The notes under the pieces: generated by a model
Databases searched by the model: none
What the model was told of the DNA's origin: nothing
What the model saw: the letters and a program-made list of their open reading frames with translations, nothing else
Translations under genes and position numbers: made by a program
Shown here: positions 26,846 through 35,330 of the stretch, piece after piece
How the letters are laid out: each line of letters starts with the position of its first letter
Numbering within the stretch: the stretch's first letter is position 1
NCBI GenBank assembly: GCA_018673925.1
Contig: JABHBL010000057.1
Coordinates: 1 to 64,000 of the forward strand
Reading direction: 5' to 3'
Length of the DNA: 64,000 bases
From: Fidelibacterota bacterium
GTDB lineage: Bacteria; Fidelibacterota; UBA8477; JABMPR01

Positions 26846-28029
26846 AACACTGGGGGACACTCTTACTGCTACCTGGTCTACTGCTAGCACAGCCCGAGTT
26901 CTTTGGTTACTTCGAGTCAGAAGCTAGCACCCTTCAGATCGGTACTAGCAATTATAACTATGGCTTTAATAAATTCCGTCTGGATGTGGAGGCGCGACCC
27001 AATGATCATATACTCATTGGAGCCAACCTAACCGCTCAGCAATACTGGGGACAAACAACCTGGAACATGCTGGATTTCATCCCTGAGGAAATTTGGAGCC
27101 CCTATTTCTTTCCAGACCCACTATCCAGCAGCTCCTATTTTGATCCTACTTTCCCCATTACAATTCCAGACACCTTATTTCTCGACAATGTGTATATGAA
27201 AGTCAGCTTATCGAATCTAGATATAACTATTGGTAGACAACAAATTTCAAATGGTGTTGGATATGCCTGGAATCCCACTGACATATTCAATTTTAAAAGC
27301 CTGCTGGATCCCAGCTATGAACAAACCGGGATTGAAGGACTGCGTTTTGACTATCCCCTGGCCTATACAGCCAGCGTGTCTGTCTTTATACAACCCGAGC
27401 AAGAATGGGAGCGTAGTGCCAAACAAGGCTGGCTAAAGGTTAACCTTGGCTCATTTGATCTTGAGCTGACCAAGGCTTCACATATTTGGGGTCACCCAAC
27501 ATTTTTTTCCGGACCTTATCTTCAGAGGCGCTCTCTCCTGGGGGCCTCTGTAGTTGGTGAAATCCTGGGGTTCGGCACCTGGTTTGAAGGAAGCTCCTTC
27601 CAAACCGACGATCCTCTCGCCACAGGAGGTGATGAGGAATGGCAGGAATACCTGGTGGGGCTGGACTATACCTTTGAAAACTCACTTTACATTCTTGGCG
27701 AATATCTTCACAATGATCTTGGTGTCGCCAAGAAGAGCGATCTTACGCTTTGGGATTACCTGGGAGCGCTTGATGGTTCGTCACACAGCCTCATGCAGGA
27801 CTATGCCTTCTTCTATGCCATGCATCCCACCTTTGATTATGTGACCCTGAGCGCCATTGCCTTCGCAAACTTCAATGATAATAGTGGTGCTTTTAGTCCA
27901 ATAGTAGACTGGAACATTTTCCAAGACACCAACCTGTCTCTTCAGGGAAGCTTTTTCTGGGGTGATGACAATACAGAATTTGGTCTACAGGACTGGGGTT
28001 TAATTCTAAATGCCACCAGTAGTTTTTAA
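26842..28029 (+). CDS. Outer-membrane beta-barrel protein of the RND operon
   Basis: The 395-residue protein has a signal peptide (MKHWGTLLLLPGLLLAQ). Alternating aromatic and polar strands follow, with Asn/Gly turns, typical of a porin-like barrel: FRLDVEARPNDHILIGANL, VYMKVSLSNLDITIGRQQI and so on. It ends in Phe (NATSSF), the usual C-terminal residue for barrel insertion. It starts in a 4-base overlap with the LolA-like gene and is followed after 28 bases by the RND transporter gene. It may be the outer-membrane partner of that transporter, although it is not a TolC-type tunnel. Confidence 0.85.
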   Translation: MKHWGTLLLLPGLLLAQPEFFGYFESEASTLQIGTSNYNYGFNKFRLDVEARPNDHILIGANLTAQQYWGQTTWNMLDFIPEEIWSPYFFPDPLSSSSYFDPTFPITIPDTLFLDNVYMKVSLSNLDITIGRQQISNGVGYAWNPTDIFNFKSLLDPSYEQTGIEGLRFDYPLAYTASVSVFIQPEQEWERSAKQGWLKVNLGSFDLELTKASHIWGHPTFFSGPYLQRRSLLGASVVGEILGFGTWFEGSSFQTDDPLATGGDEEWQEYLVGLDYTFENSLYILGEYLHNDLGVAKKSDLTLWDYLGALDGSSHSLMQDYAFFYAMHPTFDYVTLSAIAFANFNDNSGAFSPIVDWNIFQDTNLSLQGSFFWGDDNTEFGLQDWGLILNATSSF

Positions 28030-28057
28030 TTATATGATTTCATAAAGGACCTAGATC

Positions 28058-30787
28058 ATGAGAGAACAATTGATCAATAAACTGGCCGATCTGGCTGTCA
28101 ACAAAACCAAACTGATGCTGTGGATAATGGCAGGCATCACGCTCATAACCATGGTGCTCTCAGGTGGAATGTCTATGACACCAAAATGGTCAGACATGCT
28201 CCCTGAAGGTGACAAACGCACCATCGAATTCGACCGCATCCTTGAGGAATTCCAATCTGCCTCCAGCATCATTGTTGTGGCTCAGGGAAATGAAGCCGAC
28301 ATCAAGGCTTTCGCAGAAGACCTGGCTCCCCGTGTGCTTGATTCGCTGACTATTCCCGGCAAGGATAAGGAGCCAGCAATCTATGTCCGCCGTGTCGACT
28401 ATAAGGCTGATTTGGATTTCATGAAAGAGCATGGATTTATGCTCATGAAGGAAGATGACCTGAAAAACTTGAAGGACATTTTCCAGGATCCCGGTCTGGC
28501 TGAATTGTTGACTAACATGAACAATTCCTTTGAAAAAGAATACATCCAACCCTCAGAATCCATGTCAAACAGGGAAGAGGAAGATGGTGCGCTCATATTC
28601 TTGAACGGGATTAATGATTGGGCGGAGGCCATTGGACACACCCTGAGAACGGGAAGCATAAGAACCTCTGACGCCGAGGCTGCCGTAGACAAACTTCTCG
28701 TGGGAGAGCCCTACTTCTTATCCTATGACAGAGAAGCACTGATCATGAATCTTATACCTACCTTTAGTATGATAGATGCATTCATGATTATGGATGGAAC
28801 CGATGCCGTTCAGGCCGTGCTAAATGAGACGCTTAAAAATCATCCCAATGTACAAGCCGGTCTTTCTGGGGCCATCGCCGTGGGTCGGGATGAAATGTAC
28901 TACAGCTCCCAGGGTCTTGAAATTTCCATGGGTCTTTCATTCTTTCTAATTGGCGCACTGCTTTATATGGCCTTCAGAATGGCCATGGCTCCAGCTCTGG
29001 CCCTGCTCAACCTCATCATTGGTTTAATCTGGGCTGCGGGTATTGTGGCTGTGGTCGTACCTGTTCTGAATATTATGACTGCCATGTTCATGATCATTTT
29101 GATTGGGCTGGGAATTGATTTCTCCATTCACATTATCTCAACTTTTACGGAAATGCGAGCCAAAGGATTGTCCCTGGAGAAAGCCACCCTGGCTGGCCTG
29201 CAAAAAAGTGGTGGTGGTGTTTCCACCGGCGCTTTGACAACATCCGTCGCCTTCCTGGCGCTGATGATTGGTGATTCACGAGCCATGAGCGAACTGGGTC
29301 TGGTTACTGCCATCGGACTTCTGGCGGTGATGGTTTCCAGTTTTGTATTACTCCCCGTCTTTCTGGTTGTTAGAGAACGTCGTTACTCAAAAAAACGGAT
29401 TAAAAAGGGGCTCTCTGCAGAGATAGCTCCGCGAGATCTCACACTCAAACCGCTTGGGAAAGTTGGAATTTTAGTACAGGATAATCCCTGGCTAAGCATC
29501 GCCGCAGTAGCTGTGATAACCATTCTGTTGGCTTTCAGTGCCAGAGAAATCACATTCAACCACAACATGATGGATCTTGAGGCTGAAGGACTGCCAAGCA
29601 TTATGCTCCAGGACACGGTCCAGGAAAAATTTGACCTGAGCATGGATTTCGCCTATCTCGTTTCAGAAAGTGTGGAGGAGTCTCGAGAGCTCAAAAAGAA
29701 GGCCAAGGAGTTACCCTCTGTAGCCTCGGTGGAGGACATCTCAATCTTTATTCCCTCGCCTGAGCAACAAGCAAAAAGAGTTCCCCATGTTGAAGAAATT
29801 CATGCCCTCATGAAGGGATCACAGGTAACCCCTATCATGCCAAATGACCTTGATCGGATTCTCCTGGAAATCGAACGACTGGAAATGAATATCATGGAGT
29901 TTCAGTCCATGGCTTTTCTGGGGGGACAGGACAAAGTCTACCGTCGCTGCACTGAAATTGTTGGCAGCGAAGAAAATCCTCCTGACATAACGGTATTCAG
30001 TAATATTTATGGCCTTTTTGACCAGGGCGCCAGTATTGTGACCGGAAAGCTGAATACCTTCCAGGATGCCTATGCCGGATATTTCACATCAAGCGTATTG
30101 CAAATGGCAAACACCTCACCTTTGAGCCTGGAGGTTCTGCCGGAGTCAATTGTTGATCGTTATGCCAGCAAAGATCGGTCTCTCTTTCTTACCACGGTAC
30201 TACCGTCAGGAAATATCTGGCAAGACAGACCTTTCATGGAGCGGTTCAGCATCGAGCTGGAAACGGTGAGCGAACGTACTACAGGAATGCCTGTGATCAT
30301 GAACGCTCTTATTGACATCATAGGTAGGGATGGCCGCAATGCCGCCTATCTGACTCTGATTTTAGTTTATCTCATTCTGCTCCTTGACTTCAGGAGTTTT
30401 AAGTATGCCTTTATAGCCATGTTACCCCTGGCGACTGGTGCCGTATGGATGGTAGGCCTTATGCAAATCTTTGGGTTCCAACTGGATATGATGAATGTCA
30501 TGGCGCTACCTCTGATCCTGGGAATAGGTATTGATGATGGGGTTCATGTCGTTCATCGCTGGCGTCTGGAAGGACCGCGTTCAGCCAATATTGTACTGTC
30601 AAGTACAGGAAAGGCTGTCTTGCTCACATCCCTGACAACCATCCTGGCTTTTGGGTCTATGATGTTTTCGCCATTCCGGGGTTATGCCAGCCTGTCATAC
30701 GCACTTATTTTTGGTGTGGGAGCCTGTTTTTTCACCACCATAATCATCCTGCCAGCATTTATGGGATTACTGGACAAACGAAAATAA
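28058..30787 (+). CDS. RND/MMPL-family transporter
   Basis: The 909-residue protein has the two-fold RND layout. Each half has one helix, a large periplasmic loop, then five helices. The fourth-helix motifs are GIGIDFSIH at about residues 349-357 and GIGIDDGVH at about 821-829. The acidic residues in these motifs carry protons in RND pumps. It is of the MMPL/HpnN type that moves lipids or hydrophobic molecules, rather than the AcrB drug-pump type, which is longer. The TetR, LolA-like and barrel genes immediately upstream support a single envelope-lipid export system. The substrate is an inference. Confidence 0.95.
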   Translation: MREQLINKLADLAVNKTKLMLWIMAGITLITMVLSGGMSMTPKWSDMLPEGDKRTIEFDRILEEFQSASSIIVVAQGNEADIKAFAEDLAPRVLDSLTIPGKDKEPAIYVRRVDYKADLDFMKEHGFMLMKEDDLKNLKDIFQDPGLAELLTNMNNSFEKEYIQPSESMSNREEEDGALIFLNGINDWAEAIGHTLRTGSIRTSDAEAAVDKLLVGEPYFLSYDREALIMNLIPTFSMIDAFMIMDGTDAVQAVLNETLKNHPNVQAGLSGAIAVGRDEMYYSSQGLEISMGLSFFLIGALLYMAFRMAMAPALALLNLIIGLIWAAGIVAVVVPVLNIMTAMFMIILIGLGIDFSIHIISTFTEMRAKGLSLEKATLAGLQKSGGGVSTGALTTSVAFLALMIGDSRAMSELGLVTAIGLLAVMVSSFVLLPVFLVVRERRYSKKRIKKGLSAEIAPRDLTLKPLGKVGILVQDNPWLSIAAVAVITILLAFSAREITFNHNMMDLEAEGLPSIMLQDTVQEKFDLSMDFAYLVSESVEESRELKKKAKELPSVASVEDISIFIPSPEQQAKRVPHVEEIHALMKGSQVTPIMPNDLDRILLEIERLEMNIMEFQSMAFLGGQDKVYRRCTEIVGSEENPPDITVFSNIYGLFDQGASIVTGKLNTFQDAYAGYFTSSVLQMANTSPLSLEVLPESIVDRYASKDRSLFLTTVLPSGNIWQDRPFMERFSIELETVSERTTGMPVIMNALIDIIGRDGRNAAYLTLILVYLILLLDFRSFKYAFIAMLPLATGAVWMVGLMQIFGFQLDMMNVMALPLILGIGIDDGVHVVHRWRLEGPRSANIVLSSTGKAVLLTSLTTILAFGSMMFSPFRGYASLSYALIFGVGACFFTTIIILPAFMGLLDKRK

Positions 30788-30798
30788 GATTCTTCACG

Positions 30799-30834
30799 AC
30801 CCTGCAGAAAGCGACACTCAGCTAACTGCAGGGT
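30799..30834. terminator. Possible terminator hairpin between convergent genes
   Basis: Arms ACCCTGCAG (30799-30807) and CTGCAGGGT (30826-30834) pair perfectly across an 18-base loop. The site lies 12 bases after the RND stop codon and before the end of the convergent TIGR02206 gene. No clear T-tract follows on either strand, so termination is only possible. Confidence 0.4.
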
Positions 30835-30888
30835 GGGGATCTGACCATGTCAAACAGCCAAGTACATTTTAACAAGGGAATTAAAAAT

Positions 30889-31608
30889 TTAATTGGATTC
30901 AGCAGTAGTTCTAACCACGATATCCTTAAAATAGTACGGTAGATACACCAACCAGAAGGCTAGGTAAGCCAGGAGCACAAAGAAGGGGATATGCAGGGGT
31001 GGTGCTGGCAAATAATCCATGAGTGAACCCACCACAGGTGGGAAACGCAGATAAAAATAGTTGGCCTCTCCACCAATGATATAATTCAATGGGAAAATGA
31101 TAAACGTTACATAGATGGAAATCTTAAGCACCTTCCAGATAGACGCAACTGTGGGTCTTAATCCCTCAACTACCGTAAAATACAAGGCACCCAACAGCAA
31201 AAGCCCATGGGTGATCATATACATGATATAATTGGGATCAGGCCAGCCATATATCAAATCTGGTGTTATCAAAGCCATGGATGCACCGGCGAAAGTCCAG
31301 AAGTATAGGATGGGAATATAGACACCCCGTTTACCGGTGAGCAGACAGTAAACAATGAGCATATGTCCGAGTTGACACATATGCAGGGGCAGCCAGATTT
31401 GCCAGGCCTCACCCATCCCGAAGGGACCATAGAGATGTTTAAAAACAAAGTAAGCCAACATGATCCAGCCCAAATATTTGGCAAAACCTTGATTCAGTTC
31501 TTTACTGTTAATTGATTTCAGAATGAGGGGTGGTCCAACAGCCATGGTCAAAATGACCACCAATGCCATCAAATGATCATACTCAAATAGCACAAACGAA
31601 TCAGCCAT
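30889..31608 (-). CDS. TIGR02206-type membrane protein (YwaF-like)
   Basis: The 239-residue protein has seven likely membrane helices and the marks of the YwaF/TMEM164-like family: IWLPLHMCQLGHMLIVYCLLTG, a TPDLIYGWPDPNYIMYMITHGLLLLGALYF segment, and EGLRP before the fifth helix. The conserved His and Asp positions in these segments hint at an enzyme or transporter of the membrane, but the bacterial role is unknown. The upstream 194 bases, shared with the divergent cyclophilin gene, show no distinct motif. Confidence 0.88.
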   Translation of the reverse strand: MADSFVLFEYDHLMALVVILTMAVGPPLILKSINSKELNQGFAKYLGWIMLAYFVFKHLYGPFGMGEAWQIWLPLHMCQLGHMLIVYCLLTGKRGVYIPILYFWTFAGASMALITPDLIYGWPDPNYIMYMITHGLLLLGALYFTVVEGLRPTVASIWKVLKISIYVTFIIFPLNYIIGGEANYFYLRFPPVVGSLMDYLPAPPLHIPFFVLLAYLAFWLVYLPYYFKDIVVRTTAESN

Positions 31609-31802
31609 TATTCATCCCCTTTGCACACCTGATTTTGTAAATAGTTAGCACTAGAATATAATATTCACAACAATACATAAAACAGCTTCCTAAGCGCTTT
31701 GTCTCCGGCAGGTGAGTCTCGCTTATTTGATTGGGGAATGGCTTGCAGGATATATTTTGTGGGCAGATAATTTTGCCTATGAATAAATAAGGATACAAAG
31801 AC

Positions 31803-32285
31803 ATGTCACAACAATGGAACACCCCACCAGAACTTCAGATCGATACAGCCAAAAGCTACTCTGTTGAAATAGTCACCAATAAAGGCAGTATGAAACTGGA
31901 CCTATATCCAGCCCATGCCCCCAAAACCGTGAACAATTTTACTTTTCTTGCCAGAGAGGGCTACTATGATGGCATCGCTTTTCACAGAGTTATTCCCAAT
32001 TTCATGGTTCAAGGTGGCGATCCCACTGGAACCGGTATGGGTGGTCCCGGTTATAAATTTGAAGATGAATTTGCCGGTAATCCCAATCGCCATATAGACA
32101 ATGTCATCTCCATGGCCAATGCCGGTCCCGGAACCAATGGCTCCCAGTTCTTTATCACCCATGATTCCCAGCCACATCTGGATGGTCGTCACACCGTTTT
32201 TGGTAAACTCGTTGAGGGTGTTGATGTCTTGAACTGCATCCAGCAGGGTGATGTCATGGAAAAGGTTGTCGTCACCGAAGGATAA
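31803..32285 (+). CDS. Cyclophilin-type peptidyl-prolyl cis-trans isomerase
   Basis: The 160-residue protein is a short bacterial cyclophilin. The catalytic core is visible in GIAFHRVIPNFMVQGGDPTGTGMGGPGYKFEDEF (Phe, Arg, Phe, Gln positions), followed by VISMANAGPGTNGSQFFIT and LDGRHTVFGKLVEGVDVL. It has no signal peptide, so it acts in the cytoplasm. It is the second proline isomerase in the window, after the SlyD-like protein. Its 3' end is followed within 9 bases by the palindromic-repeat cluster at 32294. Confidence 0.96.
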   Translation: MSQQWNTPPELQIDTAKSYSVEIVTNKGSMKLDLYPAHAPKTVNNFTFLAREGYYDGIAFHRVIPNFMVQGGDPTGTGMGGPGYKFEDEFAGNPNRHIDNVISMANAGPGTNGSQFFITHDSQPHLDGRHTVFGKLVEGVDVLNCIQQGDVMEKVVVTEG

Positions 32286-32293
32286 ACACCGGC

Positions 32294-32392
32294 GGTTGAG
32301 CTCGTCGAAATCCCGTGATTTGTGAAAGGATGGACATTTCGATAAACTCAATGTCCGGAAACTGAGTTCCGTCGGCTGAGTTTATCGAAGCC
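32294..32392. repeat. Composite palindromic repeats, cluster 4 (3' side of GIY-YIG gene)
   Basis: Three hairpins occur in 99 bases. The first is 32294-32312, with arms GGTT/AATC and loop GAGCTCGTCGA. The second is 32332-32356, with perfect GGACATT/AATGTCC arms and loop TCGATAAACTC. The third is 32374-32392, with arms GGCT/AGCC and loop GAGTTTATCGA. The last one ends 8 bases from the stop codon of the GIY-YIG nuclease gene. Confidence 0.9.
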
Positions 32393-32399
32393 CCCAGAT

Positions 32400-32690
32400 T
32401 CATGGATCAATTTGCTTTTGCGATAAGCTAGGCAATTCGTGGAGTTTCCCCCCAATCAAGGCGTCTTTTTTCTTCCTACTCCAGCCCTGGACTTGTTTCT
32501 CACGATAAAAGGCTTCGTCAACACGGGGAAATTCTTCAACATAGATAAGCTTGACAGGTAAGCGTCGTTTTGTATAAGACGATCCTTCTCCTGCTTGGTG
32601 CTGGTGTAAGCGAAGTTCTATATCTTTCGTGCTTCCCGTGTAATAGGTGCCATCTGCACACTTGAGTATATATAGATATCCTACGGACAT
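32400..32690 (-). CDS. Solitary GIY-YIG endonuclease (UPF0213/YhbQ-like)
   Basis: The 96-residue protein is a single GIY-YIG domain. The first motif is YLY (residues 5-7) and the second is YYTG (16-19). Arg27 and His31 follow in LRLHQHQAG, and the catalytic Glu64 lies in FYREKQVQGW. All positions needed for metal-dependent DNA nicking appear to be present. The gene is bracketed by palindromic-repeat clusters, 8 bases from the cluster on one side and 33 bases on the other. It has no functional link to the cyclophilin or ABC exporter genes beside it, which suggests it arrived with the repeats or acts on them. A housekeeping repair role as in YhbQ is the alternative. Confidence 0.93.
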   Translation of the reverse strand: MSVGYLYILKCADGTYYTGSTKDIELRLHQHQAGEGSSYTKRRLPVKLIYVEEFPRVDEAFYREKQVQGWSRKKKDALIGGKLHELPSLSQKQIDP

Positions 32691-32722
32691 ATTTGAGCTT
32701 CACTTGATATTTATGTAATTGT

Positions 32723-32816
32723 GGACATTTCGACGAGCTCCATGTCCTTGCTCTCTATTCCGACGGCTGAGCTTGTCGAAGCCAATGGACTGGACATTTC
32801 GATAAACTCAATGTCC
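32723..32816. repeat. Composite palindromic repeats, cluster 5 (5' side of GIY-YIG gene)
   Basis: Three hairpins lie between the GIY-YIG start and the end of the ABC permease gene. The first is 32723-32747, arms GGACATT/CATGTCC (one mismatch), loop TCGACGAGCTC. The second is 32765-32783, arms GGCT/AGCC, loop GAGCTTGTCGA. The third is 32792-32816, perfect GGACATT/AATGTCC arms, loop TCGATAAACTC. The third is base-for-base identical to the copy at 32332-32356, on the other side of the nuclease gene. Confidence 0.92.
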
Positions 32817-32840
32817 TGTTTCAGAGTCAGGTGCTAAAGT

Positions 32841-34532
32841 TTAACGTTCGTAAGAACTAATCGCCCGAATACCCCACTTTAAAGGCAGCCAGGTATACAG
32901 GGCTGTCAAAACCAACACAAAACCAACAATGATTCCAATCACCACACCTGATCCATGATTTTGATACAGGTTGATCACCAGAACTAGTGATGTCACCGAA
33001 AAAGCCACATAAATAAGGCTCAGGACCACAGTAATAATTCCACCATAGCCACTACTGATTTTCATTGGGTTTGTCTCGTTAAACTGAGCATATACAGCTC
33101 CCAGACCAAGCGATAGACTGATGAGAGATAAACTGGTGAGCAGCAAAAAGCCACTCGCCAGCAGAGACACCTCAAGACGTTGCCCCAGAAAGAAATTTGA
33201 AATAAGAGCCACAATCTCTGTCATGGTAAAAAGCACAAAAAAGGCGAACCAGAACTTCTCAACAAAGACCCGTTTCATAGAAAATGGTGCCATCTGTAGA
33301 AGCCACAAACTGCGACCCTCCATGCTGATCATGGGGTAGACAAAACGGGCAGTGAGGGCTGCCAGAATGAATCCGGTAAATCCAAAGTTAAAGATGTAAA
33401 TGGTGGTGCGCCAGAAGGAGGAAAGCTCATCAAAGTGGAGATGCCCCCTTGATAAATTGATCAAATAAACTGCAATAAAGAATCCCAGGAGTAAAAACTG
33501 AACCCATTGTTGAGGGGTTCGTAAAAACTGCACAAGGTCCTTGGATGCCAGCGCTTTTAATGGAGGGCGCATACCTCCCCAGCTAAATTTAAATACTTTA
33601 CTAAGGGGTGTCCGTTTTGTTTTCTGTCCCTGACCCTCCATCACCTGATAGGTGTGAAAGTAGAACCGCTCTGCAGCCCAGTTGATAACCTCCCAGCCCA
33701 CAGCAGCTGTGGTTACAAACAGTGCTGAGTAGAATAGACGCTCGATTAAAACCAGGGTCTCGCTACCCATAAATAGACGACTCAACCAGAAACTGGGGAT
33801 AAAAGGAAAGGAGGTGTTGGACAGGTTGGCCAGATAGCGACCCAACGCCCGGAAGTTGCCCATATTGCCACTCAACATCGTGTCCTGCTGGCTCACACTG
33901 AAATACAGATAAAAAATACCTGTGAAAACCACACCAAGAAAAATGAAGACCGTACGCATCTTAAAGAAGCGACTGAGAAAGACCAGGAGCATGAGCAGCA
34001 GGCTGGCCGAAACGGTGGCAATGAATAAAAATGGCAGGATTCCTGTGATAAAGACCAGGCCATATTGCCAGACGGTCAAACCTTGAAGTGCACCATATCC
34101 CAGCGTGAGTGGAATTCCTAAAATCAGAATAGCCCAGGAGCTATATACCAGATTCTCGATAAACTTTATTCTGAATATTTGTTTGTTATCCACTGGTAAG
34201 GTCATGAGAAAAGCTACTTCAGGGGATCGATAAAATGTTGAAAATCCCGTCACCAGATTTGACAAAACCAGGAGATAAAAAATAATGGACCAACCCAGAT
34301 AGAACAATCGATCCAGGAATACACCGCCTAACTCTCCCTGTCTCAGCAGAAAATTCCCACCGGAGACAAATAATTTATATCCGCCAAAAATCAGTCCAAA
34401 AACGATGAGGCTGGAAACAAAAATCTCCAGACGCTTCTGTACAAAGACACCAGCCAGAAAACCCTTCAGGCTTTGACGTTTTACACGGAACAGGAGTTGG
34501 GCTTGCTGACTTACGATGAGATAATCTCCCAT
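32841..34532 (-). CDS. Large ABC exporter permease-like membrane protein
   Basis: The 563-residue protein has about twelve membrane helices in two groups, near residues 40-280 and 340-555. A cytoplasmic link contains GQGQKTKRTPLSKVFKFSWGGMRPPLKALASKDLVQFLRTPQQW. This resembles the large permeases annotated as putative ABC exporters of the YhaP/ABC-2 class. The ATPase gene lies 24 bases upstream on the same strand. It should export an unknown substrate across the inner membrane. It ends 24 bases from the palindromic-repeat cluster at 32723-32816. Confidence 0.87.
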   Translation of the reverse strand: MGDYLIVSQQAQLLFRVKRQSLKGFLAGVFVQKRLEIFVSSLIVFGLIFGGYKLFVSGGNFLLRQGELGGVFLDRLFYLGWSIIFYLLVLSNLVTGFSTFYRSPEVAFLMTLPVDNKQIFRIKFIENLVYSSWAILILGIPLTLGYGALQGLTVWQYGLVFITGILPFLFIATVSASLLLMLLVFLSRFFKMRTVFIFLGVVFTGIFYLYFSVSQQDTMLSGNMGNFRALGRYLANLSNTSFPFIPSFWLSRLFMGSETLVLIERLFYSALFVTTAAVGWEVINWAAERFYFHTYQVMEGQGQKTKRTPLSKVFKFSWGGMRPPLKALASKDLVQFLRTPQQWVQFLLLGFFIAVYLINLSRGHLHFDELSSFWRTTIYIFNFGFTGFILAALTARFVYPMISMEGRSLWLLQMAPFSMKRVFVEKFWFAFFVLFTMTEIVALISNFFLGQRLEVSLLASGFLLLTSLSLISLSLGLGAVYAQFNETNPMKISSGYGGIITVVLSLIYVAFSVTSLVLVINLYQNHGSGVVIGIIVGFVLVLTALYTWLPLKWGIRAISSYER

Positions 34533-34556
34533 CTGGACAATATTGAGATGCCTGGA

Positions 34557-35315
34557 CTACTCATCTTCAACACCACTATGACCCTCAGTGAGCTCTTCTT
34601 CTTCCACGATTCTCAAAAATCGTTCTTCCAGATTTTCTTGCTCACCTGACACCGATTCGAACGAGTCAACAGTTCCCAGACCCAGGAGTTTCCCTCTATT
34701 AATAATGGCGATCCGATCCGAAAGCTCTTCAGCCACATTCAAATTATGGGTGGATATAAAAACCGTGACCCCACTTTGACTACGCTCCTTGAGCATGTCT
34801 TTGATGATGCGAGCGGTTTTGGGATCCAGCCCAACCATGGGCTCATCAATAATTAAAATTTCAGGACTATGCAGAAAAGCAGATGCAAATGCCAGACGCT
34901 GTTTCATTCCTTGTGAATAACCCGAAATACGATCACCAATCCATTCTTTCATAAACAGGCGTTCGCTAAGACCACCGAGTTCATTCTCAATAGCTTTGTT
35001 ATCCATGGAGTAGAGTTGACCAACCATCATCAACAGTTCCAACCCCGATAGGTGCTGGTAGAGGAAGGCTGAATCAGGGACATATCCCGTGAGAAATTTG
35101 GCCTTTTGGGGATCCTTCTCCACATTGAATCCACCCATGTGAATGGTACCCTCGGTAGGCGTCATTAAGCCAACCATCATCTTTATGGTGGTGGTTTTTC
35201 CAGCCCCATTGGGTCCCAGAAAACTGAACAGCTCCCCTTTTTCAATATGCAGGTTCAGCTTATTCACGGCTAGAGTGGTGGAGAACTGCTTTGAAAGGTT
35301 TTCTACTTTTATCAT
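34557..35315 (-). CDS. ABC transporter ATP-binding protein
   Basis: The 252-residue protein has Walker A GPNGAGKT (residues 34-41), a less usual signature YSQGMKQR (133-140) in place of LSGGQ, and Walker B ILIIDEP (153-159). A D-loop and the His switch follow in FISTHNLNVAEELSDR. The YSQGMKQR form is common in export ATPases of the CcmA/NatA class and is not a defect. It lies between an acetyltransferase gene (15 bases upstream) and the permease gene (24 bases downstream), so the three probably share a transcript. Confidence 0.95.
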   Translation of the reverse strand: MIKVENLSKQFSTTLAVNKLNLHIEKGELFSFLGPNGAGKTTTIKMMVGLMTPTEGTIHMGGFNVEKDPQKAKFLTGYVPDSAFLYQHLSGLELLMMVGQLYSMDNKAIENELGGLSERLFMKEWIGDRISGYSQGMKQRLAFASAFLHSPEILIIDEPMVGLDPKTARIIKDMLKERSQSGVTVFISTHNLNVAEELSDRIAIINRGKLLGLGTVDSFESVSGEQENLEERFLRIVEEEELTEGHSGVEDE

Positions 35316-35330
35316 GAGATAGTTTCTCTT

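Noticed and set aside
31902-32351. A 149-residue open frame on the minus strand across the cyclophilin gene and into the repeat cluster.
   Set aside because: It is antisense to a well-conserved cyclophilin and its start lies inside a repeat hairpin.
32294-32816. The repeats around the GIY-YIG gene considered as insertion-sequence terminal repeats.
   Set aside because: The repeats are hairpins found elsewhere without any gene between them. There is no transposase and no target-site duplication visible, so a classical insertion sequence is not supported.
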